A program made the position numbers and the translations under genes. A model generated the notes under the pieces. That model saw nothing but the letters and a program-made list of their open reading frames with translations, searched no databases and was not told the DNA's origin. This document shows, piece by piece, positions 44,509 to 54,700 of a stretch of DNA of 64,000 bases; the first letter of the stretch is position 1; the number at the start of each line of letters is the position of its first letter. Location of the stretch: positions 111,585 to 175,584 of the forward strand of contig CAZPHC010000010.1 of assembly GCA_964586155.1 (NCBI GenBank), in the 5' to 3' direction. The stretch comes from SXNM01 sp964586155 (GTDB taxonomy: Bacteria > Myxococcota_A > UBA9042).

Positions 44509-46868
44509 CCCTCTGCCGTCCCGTTCCGCCTGGTCGACGCTTGCTGGCCCTGCACCCGGCCGTGGGCGCGCTGGCAGCGTTGCTCGTCGCCAGCGCCGCG
44601 ATCGCCGCGCCAGCGCCCGACGACGCCGCGCCGGCGCCCGACGACGCTGCGCCGCTCGCCGAGCCGGCGACGCCGACGACCCGGGCGCTCTCGCTGCGGC
44701 CGCCGCCACGCAGCGCACGCGCCGGCAAGCGCCGACGCAGCGGCCGCAGCGACGCCATCACCGTCTTTGGCCGACGCCAGCGCGAGGCGCTGCAGCCGGG
44801 CTCGGCGACCACGATCGACAGCAAGCAGCTCGAGCGCCATCGCTACGACGACGTCGGCCGCCTGCTGCGCGACAAGCCCGGCAACACCGTGCGCGACGAG
44901 GAGGGCTGGGGCCTGCGGCCGAACATCGGCATGCGCGGCGCCAACCCCGAGCGCAGCGCGCGCATCGCCCTGATGGAGGACGGCGTGCCAGCGGCGCCGG
45001 CGCCCTACGCGGCACCCGCGGCGTACTACTTCCCGCTGATGCTGCGCATGGATCGCGTCGAGGTGCTCAAGGGCCCGGCGGCGATCCGCTACGGCCCCAA
45101 CGCCATCGGCGGCGCGCTGAACCTGGTCGGCGCCGGCCTGCCCGACGGCGAGCGGCTCGACCTCGAGATCGCCGGCGGCAACACGATGTACGGCCGCGGC
45201 CTGGCGCGTTGGGGCCGCAGCTTCGGCCCGTTCGCCATCCTGCTCGAAGGCGCGCTGGTGCGCAGCGACGGCTTCAAGCGCATCGTCGACGGCAAGGGCG
45301 ACGACACAGGCGCCGACGCCGGCTTCTTGCGCCGCGACGCCGGCCTGGTGCTCGGCGCCCGCGTCGGCAGCGGCGCGCGCACGCACGAGATCTCGCTGCG
45401 CCTGGGCTACGGCGACGAGGACAGCCACGAGACCTACCTCGGCCTGAGCCGCGCCGACTTCGACCGCGATCCGACCCAGCGCTACCTGGCCAGCGCCAAC
45501 GACCGCATGCAGTGGCGCCACGTCTCTGCGCGCCTGCGCCACGTGCTGACGGCCGAAGGCGCAGCGGGCACCTGGACGCTGCGCACCTCGCTCTACGCCA
45601 ACCGGCTGCAGCGCGTCTGGGACAAGGTCGACGGTTTTGCCGGCGGCCCCGAGATCGCCTCGGTGCTGCGTGCGCCGACCAGCGGCAGCAACGCCGTGTT
45701 CATGGCCGTGCTGCGTGGCGCCCAAGACAGCCTCTCGCCCGCCGAGACCGTGGTGCTGGGCCGCAACGATCGCACCTTCCTCGCCACCGGCCTGAGCAGC
45801 GAGCTCAGCTACGAGGGCGAGGCCCTGGGCCTGCGCCACGAGCTGCTGGTCGGCGCGCGCGTGCACCACGACGACGCGCTGCGCCTGTCGACCTCGCACG
45901 GGGTGCTGGTCAGCGGCGGCAAGCTCGTCGACGACGGCAAGGCCGAGGTCCGCACGGTCGAGATGCAGTCCAGCGTGCTCGCGATCTCGGCCTGGGCCCA
46001 GGACACCGCGATCTGGAAGGCCCTGCGCCTGACCGCCGGCGTGCGCGTCGAGCAGATGGCCAGCGAGGCCGAAGATCCGGTGCGCAAGCTGGCCAAGGTC
46101 GACAGCAGCACGACCGCCGTGATGCCGGGCCTCGGCGCCGTGGTGGAGCTGCGCCCCGGGCTCGTGGCGCTGGCCGGCGTGTTCAAGGGCTTCGCCGCGG
46201 TCGCGCCGGGGCAGCCGTCGAGCGTCGACCCCGAGCAGGCCTGGAACGTCGACGGCGGCCTGCGCTGGACCGGCAAGGCCACCCGCGCCGAGCTGATCGG
46301 GTTCGCCGGCTTCTACGACAACCTCGTCGGCACCTGCAGCAGCAGCAGCGGTTGCAGCGCCGCGCAGCTGGACACCCAGTTCAACGGTGGCCGCGCCCTG
46401 GCCCTGGGCGTCGAGGCCTCGGCGGGCGCGTTGCTGCGCGCGCCTGGCGAGATCTCGGTGCCGGTCGGCCTCTCGGTGACGGCCCAGCGCACGACGTTCC
46501 AGCAGTCCTTCAGCTCGGACAATCCGGCGTGGGGCGAGGTGACGGCCGGCGACGTCGTACCCTACGTGCCGACGCTGCAAGTCGCTCTCAGCAGCGGGCT
46601 TCGTCGGGGGCCACTCGATGTCTCGATCGCCGGCCGCTACGTCGCCAGGGTCGCGGATGTGCCCGGCGTGCTTGCCGATCTCGACGACACCCAGACGACC
46701 GATGCCGTGATGCAGCTCGACGCCGCGGCCAGCTGGCGCTTCGGCCGCTTCGGCAGCGCGTTCGTCCAGGCACAGAACCTCACGGGCGCGATGCCTGTCG
46801 TCAGCCTGCGTCCATTCGGTGCCCGACCGACCCTGCCGCGCCTGATCGTGGTTGGCTGGCGCCTGTAG
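44505..46868 (+). CDS. TonB-dependent outer-membrane receptor, iron operon
   Basis: The 787-residue receptor has a signal peptide (ALAALLVASAAIAAPA), an Ala/Pro/Asp-rich segment, a TonB-box-like DAITVFG near residue 85, a plug domain (LLRDKPGNTVRDEEGWGLRPNIGMRGANPERS, then RVEVLKGPAAIRYGPNAIGGALN) and a 22-strand barrel ending in VVGWRL. It resembles FecA-type siderophore or ferric-citrate receptors. The GTG start overlaps the HTTM stop (GTGA), with AGGAG five bases upstream. A CSSSSGC loop in the barrel is probably extracellular. Confidence 0.93.
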   Translation: MTLCRPVPPGRRLLALHPAVGALAALLVASAAIAAPAPDDAAPAPDDAAPLAEPATPTTRALSLRPPPRSARAGKRRRSGRSDAITVFGRRQREALQPGSATTIDSKQLERHRYDDVGRLLRDKPGNTVRDEEGWGLRPNIGMRGANPERSARIALMEDGVPAAPAPYAAPAAYYFPLMLRMDRVEVLKGPAAIRYGPNAIGGALNLVGAGLPDGERLDLEIAGGNTMYGRGLARWGRSFGPFAILLEGALVRSDGFKRIVDGKGDDTGADAGFLRRDAGLVLGARVGSGARTHEISLRLGYGDEDSHETYLGLSRADFDRDPTQRYLASANDRMQWRHVSARLRHVLTAEGAAGTWTLRTSLYANRLQRVWDKVDGFAGGPEIASVLRAPTSGSNAVFMAVLRGAQDSLSPAETVVLGRNDRTFLATGLSSELSYEGEALGLRHELLVGARVHHDDALRLSTSHGVLVSGGKLVDDGKAEVRTVEMQSSVLAISAWAQDTAIWKALRLTAGVRVEQMASEAEDPVRKLAKVDSSTTAVMPGLGAVVELRPGLVALAGVFKGFAAVAPGQPSSVDPEQAWNVDGGLRWTGKATRAELIGFAGFYDNLVGTCSSSSGCSAAQLDTQFNGGRALALGVEASAGALLRAPGEISVPVGLSVTAQRTTFQQSFSSDNPAWGEVTAGDVVPYVPTLQVALSSGLRRGPLDVSIAGRYVARVADVPGVLADLDDTQTTDAVMQLDAAASWRFGRFGSAFVQAQNLTGAMPVVSLRPFGARPTLPRLIVVGWRL

Positions 46869-46892
46869 GGAGGCAGGCCCGGCGATCGACGT

Positions 46893-46913
46893 GGGCGGGT
46901 CGTTTCGACGCCC
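46893..46913 (+). terminator. Candidate hairpin after the iron operon
   Basis: GGGCG and CGCCC with an inner TCG/CGA and a TTT loop form a hairpin with a two-base bulge, 24 bases after the receptor stop. No T-run follows. Confidence 0.3.
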
Positions 46914-47031
46914 CTGATCGGACGAACAATTCGTTTGGGACCATCGAATCCCCTTGCCAATGGCGGCGCCGATCGTGCAGCCTTCGAGGGCGCGCAACGG
47001 CCTGCGTCGCGGGGTGCAATCCGGGGGTCCG

Positions 47032-49068
47032 ATGACGTTCGTCTCGCAATCCATGCGGCGGCTGACGCTGGGGGTGTTCGCGATCGCCGCGTTGCTGCTC
47101 GCTTCGTGCAGCGGTGGCGAAGACGCCGGCACCACCAGCAGCAGCGAAGACTCCACGGTCCAGTCCGACACCGGGACCATCGACACCGGCTCGGCCGGCG
47201 ACACGTCGCTGAGCACGGACACGGCCGACACCTCTGGCACCATCGACACCAGCACGGCCGACACCGGCAGCGACGACAGCGACGACCAGGACGGCTCCAA
47301 CACCGACAGCGACACCGGCGAGGGCGACGCCCAGATCAACTGCCCTGGCGCGTCGGGCTGCGCCTGCACCACGAACTTCGACTGCGACAACAGCATCTGC
47401 CTCGACACCCCCGAGGGCAAGCGCTGCGCCACGACCTGCGTCGACGCCTGCGACAAGGGCTACACCTGCCAGAACATCGGCGCCGGCGACGTCGTCTTCG
47501 TCTGCGTGCCCGACTTCCTGACCCTCTGCTCGCCGTGCAAGTCGACCAAGGACTGCTCCGAGCAGGGCTCCGCGTCGATCTGCCTCGACTACGGCGAGGC
47601 CGGCAGCTTCTGCGGCGGCCCGTGCAAGGCCGACAGCGACTGCCCGGACGGCGGCTACACCTGCGCCGAGGTGATGAACCCCGAGACCAACAAGCTGACC
47701 AAGCAGTGCAAGCTCGCCCAGGTCGACGGCAAGCAGCCGGTCTGTGGCTGCTCGGTCTGGGCCAAGGCCGCGGCCATCAAGACGGCGTGCAAGGTCAGCA
47801 ACGAGTTCGGCACCTGCGGCGGCGAGCGTCAGTGCACCAGCGACGGCATGGGCGCCTGCTCGGCCAAGACGCCGGCCGAGGAGAGCTGCAACGGCCTGGA
47901 CGACGACTGCAACGGCAACACCGACGTCCTGCCGGCGAGCAAGACGTGCAGCAAGTCTGCGTGGTTGCCGCTCGGCAGCCAGACGCCGTGCAAGTCCAAC
48001 GCCGAGTGCGGCGAGCCGGGCGAGACCTGCAATCCCGGCAAGGGCCTGTGCCAGAAGCTGATCGGCACCTGCACCGGCGTCGCGGCCTGCAGCGGCGGCA
48101 CCGAGGTCTGCAACGACGTCAAGACGCCCAAGACCGAGGCCTGCAACGGCGAGGACGACGACTGCGACGGCAACGCCGACGAGGACTTCGCCTGGGTCAA
48201 CCCGCAAGGCGGCGCCACGGTCCCGGTCGGCGGCGCCTGCGGCCTCGGCCCGTGCACCGGCGGCGTCGTCGCCTGCGAGACGCAGCTGAGCGCGATCTGC
48301 ACGACCGAGACCAAGAAGAAGCCCGACACCTGCAACGGCACCGACGACGACTGCGACGGCGAGACCGACGAAGCGTCCTGCGAGGACGGCAACGCCTGCA
48401 CTGCGGACGTCTGCGACGCCAAGAGCCAGAGCTGCAGCAACGCCAGCGCCGTCGACTGCGACGACAAGAACCCGTGCACCGGCGACTCGTGCGACCCCAA
48501 GGACGGCGGCTGCAAGCACGCCGCGCTGACCGCCAGCTGCGACGACGGCAACGCCTGCACCGTGGGCGACGCCTGCGCTGCCGACGCCAAGGACGTGGCG
48601 GTCTGCATGCCGGGCGCGACGACCAAGGTCTGCGACGACGCCAACCCGTGCACCGACGACAGCTGCGATCCGAAGACCGGCTGCGTGCAGCTGGCCAACG
48701 CCGTGACGATGGACTGCTACGACGGCGCCGAGGGCACCAAGGGCGTCGGCCTCTGCGTCGGCGGCATCCGCGCCTGCAACAACGGCAAGCTCGACAGCAC
48801 CTGCGTCGGCCAGGTCGTGCCGAACAAGGTCGAGCTCTGCGACAGCAAGGACGACACCTGCGACGGCGTGACGGACGAGGGCTGCAAGCCGACCGGCGTC
48901 GCGGCGAGCTTCGCGACGGCCTCGGCGCAGTTGGCCGGCAAGGGCAAGGTGCCGAACGTCCACGCCGTGCTCGGCGACAGCAGCATCGGCGGCGGCAAGG
49001 CGACGGCAGCGGGTGCCAAGTCGCTCAACGCCGGTTTCATCGCTTGGATCCAATCGTTGTTCGAGTAG
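47032..49068 (+). CDS. MopE-motif lipoprotein
   Basis: A 678-residue lipoprotein (ALLLASC, Cys26) with a Ser/Thr/Asp linker to about residue 105. The cysteine-rich body contains four putative metal-binding motifs of the MopE type (CNGLDDDCNGNTD, CNGEDDDCDGNADED, CNGTDDDCDGETDE, CDSKDDTCDGVTDE) and several CTDC units. The acidic loops resemble calcium or copper sites. The last 60 residues lose their cysteines and end in a helical stretch. Start 47032 is chosen; ATG 47053 would give a shorter signal. The collagen-C4-like gene follows after 27 bases. Confidence 0.8.
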   Translation: MTFVSQSMRRLTLGVFAIAALLLASCSGGEDAGTTSSSEDSTVQSDTGTIDTGSAGDTSLSTDTADTSGTIDTSTADTGSDDSDDQDGSNTDSDTGEGDAQINCPGASGCACTTNFDCDNSICLDTPEGKRCATTCVDACDKGYTCQNIGAGDVVFVCVPDFLTLCSPCKSTKDCSEQGSASICLDYGEAGSFCGGPCKADSDCPDGGYTCAEVMNPETNKLTKQCKLAQVDGKQPVCGCSVWAKAAAIKTACKVSNEFGTCGGERQCTSDGMGACSAKTPAEESCNGLDDDCNGNTDVLPASKTCSKSAWLPLGSQTPCKSNAECGEPGETCNPGKGLCQKLIGTCTGVAACSGGTEVCNDVKTPKTEACNGEDDDCDGNADEDFAWVNPQGGATVPVGGACGLGPCTGGVVACETQLSAICTTETKKKPDTCNGTDDDCDGETDEASCEDGNACTADVCDAKSQSCSNASAVDCDDKNPCTGDSCDPKDGGCKHAALTASCDDGNACTVGDACAADAKDVAVCMPGATTKVCDDANPCTDDSCDPKTGCVQLANAVTMDCYDGAEGTKGVGLCVGGIRACNNGKLDSTCVGQVVPNKVELCDSKDDTCDGVTDEGCKPTGVAASFATASAQLAGKGKVPNVHAVLGDSSIGGGKATAAGAKSLNAGFIAWIQSLFE

Positions 49069-49095
49069 CGGGTCGCTACAACCCTGGGGTAGACC

Positions 49096-50894
49096 ATGAT
49101 GCGTGCAACCACCCATTCTCGAGCGGGCCGGACCACCTGGCGCCATGTGCTGGCCGCAGCCTGCGGCGTCGCGGCCTTGGGGCCGTTCGCGGCCCAGGCG
49201 GCCCCGGCGGAGATCTTGCAGCTGCAAGGTCGCCTGACGTCGGCGGCGGGCTCGGCCGTCCCGGACGGTGACTACGCGCTGACCGTGCGCTTCTACGCCG
49301 CCAAGGGCGACGCCGAGGGCGACGCGATCGAGGTGGCGATCGACCCGGCGGTCGCGGTCGTCAAGGGCACGTTCGCGCTGTCGATCGGCGGCAAGCTCAA
49401 GCTCAACCCGGCGCCCTTCCGCGAGGGCAAGATCAACTGGGTCGGCATCCAGGTCGGCTCGGACCCGGAGCTGCCGCGCCTGCAGCTGCACCAGGTGCCC
49501 TACGCCATGCGCGCCGCCATCGCCGGCGACCTCGAGTGCTCGGGCTGCGTCGGCACCGCCGATCTCGCGGCCGAGGTTCTGGCGCCCTACGCCAAGTCCG
49601 ACGATCTCGCGCCGTTCGCCAAGAGCGCCGACCTCAAGAAGGTCGCCACCTCGGGCAGCTACAACGACCTGACCGACACGCCGACGGTGCCGGAGCTCAA
49701 GACCTGCCCGACGGGCGAGGTCCTGGTCGGCCACAAGGCCGACGGCTCAATCGTCTGCGCGCCGGACAAGGACACCATCACCAAGTACGACGGCAACGAC
49801 TTCGCCCTGACCAACCAGGCCTGCCCGGCGGGCCAGGTCGTCACCGGCTTCGACGCCGGCGGCAAGGTCAAGTGCGCCGTCGACAAGAACACCGACACCA
49901 AGTACGACGGCTCGGACTTCGCGCTGTCGGGCCAGGCCTGCGCCAGCGGCCAGCACGTCGCGGGCATCGACGCCAGCGGCAAGGTCACCTGCGCCGCCGA
50001 CAAGGACACCACCTACACCGGCGCCAACTTCNNNNNNNNNNNNNNNNNNNNNNNNNNNNNNNNNNNNNNNNNNNNNNNNNNNNNNNNNNNNNNNNNNNNN
50101 NNNNNNNNNNNNNNNNNNNNNNNNNNNNNNNCGGCGCCAACTTCGCGACGTCGAACCAATCGTGCGCGGCGGGCCAGGTCGTCACCGGCCTCAACGCCAG
50201 CGGCAAGATCCTCTGCGCGGCCGACAAGGACACCAACACGACCTACACGGGCGCCAACTTCGCCACCAGCAACCAGGCATGCGCGGCCGGCAAGATCGTG
50301 AACGGCATCGCCTCGAACGGCACCGTGACCTGCTCGTCCGAGAAGGTCGGCATCACGTTCACCCGCTGGGGCCACACCAGCTGCCCGACCAACACCTCGC
50401 TGGTCTACTCGGGCTACCAGGCCGGCAAGTCGCACGATCATGGCGGCGGCGGCACGAACTCGCTCTGCCTGACCAAGTCGCCGACCTGGCTGAACTTCAA
50501 CGATGGCAACCACAACGGCGCGCTCGTGTACGGCACCGAATACGAGATGTCCGGCTACGGCCTGACCGGCGTCTCGCCGTTCAACACCTTCCACGACTTC
50601 GAGGCGCCCTGCGCCGTCTGCCTCGACACCCGCTTCACGACCCAGATCATGGTGCCCGGCACGTACCAATGCCCGAGCGGCTGGACCAACCTCTACTACG
50701 GCTACCTGATGTCGACCCACTACACGCAGGGTGCGTCGGAGTTCACCTGCATCGACGTGCAAGCGCAGAAGATCGGCACCAGCACCAACCACAACGGCAA
50801 CCTGCTCTACCCGACCGAGGCCGAGTGCGGCTCGCTGCCCTGCGGCCCGTACGTGCAGAACCGTGAGCTGACCTGCGCGGTCTGCGCCCGCTAG
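49096..50894 (+). CDS. Secreted protein with short-chain collagen C4-like domain (contains a gap)
   Basis: After a signal peptide (cleavage near AAQA-AP), residues 40-140 form a beta-rich N-terminal domain. Tandem 38-39-residue repeats (ACPAGQVVTGFDAGGKVKCAVDKNTD type) continue across the 100-N gap. The C-terminal 170 residues (ITFTRWGHTSCPTNTSLVYSGYQAG, then APCAVCLDTRF, then CGSLPCGPYVQNRELTCAVCAR) match the non-collagenous domain of sponge short-chain collagen C4. No Gly-X-Y repeat is present. The frames differ across the gap only because its length is a placeholder. The ribosome site is weak. Confidence 0.8.
49770..50330 (+). repeat. Coding tandem repeats of about 38-39 residues
   Basis: Units of about 117 bases encode YDG-x-DFAL-x-x-QAC-x-x-GQ-x-V-x-G-x-x-x-x-GKV-x-C-x-x-DK. 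At least four are visible, two on each side of the gap, so the true number is unknown. The regular x-x-G-K turn suggests a fibre-like stack. Confidence 0.8.
50032..50131. other. Scaffold gap of 100 N
   Basis: Exactly 100 unknown bases within the 117-base tandem repeats of the collagen-C4-like gene. The real length, and so the repeat number, is unknown. Confidence 0.97.
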
Positions 50895-50920
50895 TGGGGG
50901 CGACGTTGCGCGAGGTCGAG

Positions 50921-51589
50921 ATGCGCGGCCCCATCCGTCGGTCGCCGTGGGGGTTCGTTGGCTCGTTGGCGCTGCTCGCCAGCGTGGGCTGCAACAACCA
51001 GGGCACAGATCAGGCTCCATCGCCCGACCAGGGGCCTGCGATGCCCGGCCAGCCGGCGATGCAGGCCGGCGCAGGTGCCACGGTCACCGAAGGCACACCG
51101 CTGACGGACGCCGAGAAGATCCGCGCCGGCAAGCTGGCCCAGCGCCTGGTCACGGCGAGCCACGGTCCGGTCGAGATCTCGCAGATCGAGATGGTCTCTG
51201 GCGTCATCCGCGTGGTGGCGACGCCGGCCATCGAAGGCGGCAAGCCCTTCGACGTCTTCTTGAGCCGCGACCTGCGCCTGGTCTTCCCGACGGCCGACGA
51301 CGCCAACGAGCGGCTCAAGGCCGTCGAGAAGGCGCCGCAGTTCGACGCTTGCCTGCGCGCCTCCGGGTTGCGTCTGTACGGCGATCCGAAGCAGGCCGAG
51401 ACCCAGCGCCAGCTCCGCGAGCTCGGCGGCGCGGGCCGCTTCCTGCTGGTCGACTGCGCCTCCCATCCGACGGATTGCGCGGTGCTCGGCCAGACGACGC
51501 TTCCGGTGCTGACGCACGGCATGCAGCGCATCGCGTCGTTCATGCCGCGCAAGGTCATCGGCGAGTGGACCAAGTGCAGCCAGCCGTAG
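50921..51589 (+). CDS. Lipoprotein with a thioredoxin-like domain lacking CxxC
   Basis: A 222-residue lipoprotein (LLASVGC, Cys24). Residues 80-130 form a strand-rich segment resembling a DsbC-type dimerisation domain. Residues 150-215 (CLRASGLRLYGDPKQAETQRQL, then LLVDCASHPTDC, then LPVL) line up with the thioredoxin domain that follows VKOR proteins. The catalytic CPHC is replaced by KQAE, so it cannot be an oxidoreductase of the usual kind. The fold call is inference. ATG 50921 has GAGG upstream; GTG 50894 overlaps the previous stop. It ends 129 bases before the next lipoprotein gene. Confidence 0.6.
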   Translation: MRGPIRRSPWGFVGSLALLASVGCNNQGTDQAPSPDQGPAMPGQPAMQAGAGATVTEGTPLTDAEKIRAGKLAQRLVTASHGPVEISQIEMVSGVIRVVATPAIEGGKPFDVFLSRDLRLVFPTADDANERLKAVEKAPQFDACLRASGLRLYGDPKQAETQRQLRELGGAGRFLLVDCASHPTDCAVLGQTTLPVLTHGMQRIASFMPRKVIGEWTKCSQP

Positions 51590-51718
51590 GTAGAGGTCGT
51601 TGCGGGTTGCATCGTCGCGCCGACTTTCACACCATGACGTGACCCCGACTGCACCGGTCGCTTGGCCCACAAGGGCCGCCACTGGCCACGATCGCAGCGT
51701 ACGGGGCGGAGTCGACCC

Positions 51719-54700
51719 ATGCTGCATCCCACGTCGCACAGCCGAACCAGCGCTCCCGCGCGCTCCCTGCCTCGTCTCTGCTGGGTCCTGGTCGCAGCCG
51801 GCCTGGCGGCGACGGCCTGCGGCAGTGACGGTCCGGGCGCCAGCGGCCAGGCCGCCGACACGACGGTGACGGACACGGCGGCGCCCGATACCACCCAAAC
51901 CGACACCGGCGCGCCGGACACGACCCCGGCGGACACCACACCGGCCGATACCACGCCGGCCGACACGACGCCCGCCGACACGACCCCGGTCGATCCGTGC
52001 GCCGTCGCGGGCACGCCGTGCAACGACGGCGACCCGTGCACGATGGGCGACGTCTGCGTCGACGGCAGCTGCCAGGGCGGCCCCTCGGTCTGCGACTGCG
52101 CCAGCGACGCCGACTGCGACGATGGCGACGCCTGCAACGGCAGCGACTACTGCGACAAGGCCAAGTTCCCGTACGCCTGCAAGGCCAAGCCCGGCAGCGC
52201 CGTCGTCTGCGACCAGAGCGACGCCAACGCCTGCGCCGAGCCCACCTGCAACCCGAGCACCGGCGCCTGCGCCCCGGTCGCCAAGCCCGACAAGACGCCC
52301 TGCGCCGACGGCGACCCGTGCACGCTCGAGGACGCCTGCAAGGGCGGCGTCTGCGTCGGAAGCAGCCAAGGACCCTGCAAATGCGCGCAGGACAGCGACT
52401 GCGCCGCCTTTGACGACGGCAACGTCTGCACCGGCACGCTCTACTGCGACAAGAGCGACTGGCCGCCGAGCTGCAAGGTCAACCCGGCGACGGTCGTCCA
52501 GTGCGACGGAACCGGCGACACGGCCTGCAGCAAGAACGCCTGCGACAGCAAGGACGGCGCGTGCAAGCCCTTCCCGGTCGAGCAGACGCTGGAGAACTGC
52601 GTGCCAGGCAAGGGTTGCAGCTGGATCCAAGCCCCCGTGGCCGGCAAGCCGCCGCTCTGCGACGACGGCGACGCCTGCACCGCCGGCGATGTCTGCGACA
52701 AGGGCAGCTGCAAGCCCGGGCCCAACGACCTGTGCAAGTGCAGCAAGGACAGCGACTGCGACGGCCAGGAGGACGGCGACCTGTGCAACGGCACGCTCTA
52801 CTGTGACCTGCAGTCCGGCAAATGCCAGCTCAACCCGGCGACGGTCATCCAATGCCCGACGGGCCAGGACACCGCGTGCTCGGCCAACCTCTGCGTGCCG
52901 TCGACCGGCCAATGCGTCTACGGCCCGCTCAAGAACGGCAAGGCCTGCGACGACGGCGACGCCTGCACCGGCGGCGACATCTGCCTCGGCGGCAGCTGCG
53001 TCGGCCCGACCAACACCTGCCCCTGCAAGGTAGACGCCGACTGCAAGAGCAACGATGACGGCAACCTCTGCAACGGCACCCGCTACTGCGACGGCCAGGA
53101 CGGCACCTGCAAGGACAACCTGGCCAAGGCCGTCGTCTGCCCGAGCGTCGATGACACCGCGTGCAGCAAGAACGCCTGTGTGCCCCTGAGCGGCAGCTGC
53201 ACCGAGACCGCCGTCGAGCGCACGACGGTCATCTGCGACCTGCCGGCGACGTCGTCAGACGGCAAGCCGGGTTGCCGCCGCGAGCGCCTGCCCGACGCCG
53301 CGCCCGACGCCGGCGCCTTCGCCTGCAACGACGGCGACGCCTGCACCACCGGCGACCTCTGCGCCAAGGGCAGCTGCGGCGCCGGCACCTACACCTGCTA
53401 TTGCAAGAGCGACGCCGACTGCCAGGACGATGGCGACCTCTGCAACGGCAAGCCGTTCTGCGACAAATCCGACCCGAACAAGCCGGTGTGCAAGAACAAC
53501 CCGAGCACCATCGTCACCTGCCCCACCGCCGGCGACACCGCCTGCATCCAGACCATCTGCCTGCCGCAGACCGGCAACTGCAAGAAGGCCCTGGTCGACG
53601 ACGGCAGCGACTGCGACGACGGCGTGGCCTGCACATCCGGCGACTTCTGCCTGCTCGGTGGCTGCAAGGGCGGCAAGCTCGTCTGCCCGTGCCTGCAGGA
53701 CGCCGACTGCAAGGACGTCGACGGCGACTTCTGCAACGGCGTGCCCTACTGCGACCTCAGCGACCCGTCCAAGCCCGTGTGCAAGCCCAACCCGGCGAGC
53801 GTGGTCTACTGCGCCAAGGGCGACGACAGCGCCTGCCTCAAGAACCAATGCGACAGCAAATCGGGCCTGTGCAGCCTCAAGCCAACCAAGGACGGCAGCC
53901 CCTGCGACGACGGCACGATCTGCACCGGCCCGGACGGCTGCAGCGGCGGCGACTGCGTCGGCAAGGCGCTGGACTGCGACGACAAGAAGCTCTGCACGCT
54001 CGACGCCTGCGACCCGAAGGTCGGCTGCACGCACAGCGCCAAGAACTGCGACGACGGCAACCTCTGCACGGCTGATTTCTGCGACGCCAAGGACGGCGGC
54101 TGCGTCCACGACAAGGGCACCACCGACGGCAAGCCCTGCAACGCCGACGACAGCGCCTGCACCGTCGGCGACGCCTGCAAGCAGGGTGCCTGCGTCGCCG
54201 GCCCGGCGCCGACCTGCCAGCTGAGCGGCAACGCGTGCGACCAGCCCAAGTGCATCAGCACGGGCGCCTCGACCTTCCAATGCGTGCTGGTGGCGGTGGC
54301 CGACGGCGCGCCCTGCGCGGACGGCAAGGCCTGCAAGATCGGCGCGAGCTGCCAGGGCGGCAAATGCCTGGGCGGCGGCGACGACACGCTCTACTTCAAG
54401 ACCCTGGCCGACAGCGCCGGGCCGACCGTGGCGTCGGCGCTGGCGACGACCGCGACCGGGGCGCTGTTGGCCGGCACGCGCAAGGCCAAGGACGGCACGT
54501 TCGAGTGGCTGATCTGGCGCGTGGGCGCGACGGGCAAGCTGGAGACCGGCTGGCCGAAGGTGGTGTTGACGGGGCTCGACGAGGGCGAGGTCGTCTACGC
54601 GTCGGCTGGCGCGACGATCGAGCTGCTCGGCTACGAGAAGATCGGCACGGCCCGCAAGCTGCGCTACCTCGTGGTGTCGGCGGACGGCAAGTCGGTGCTG

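Noticed and set aside
50032..50131. Apparent frameshift in the collagen-C4-like gene
   Set aside because: Same cause: placeholder gap inside tandem repeats.
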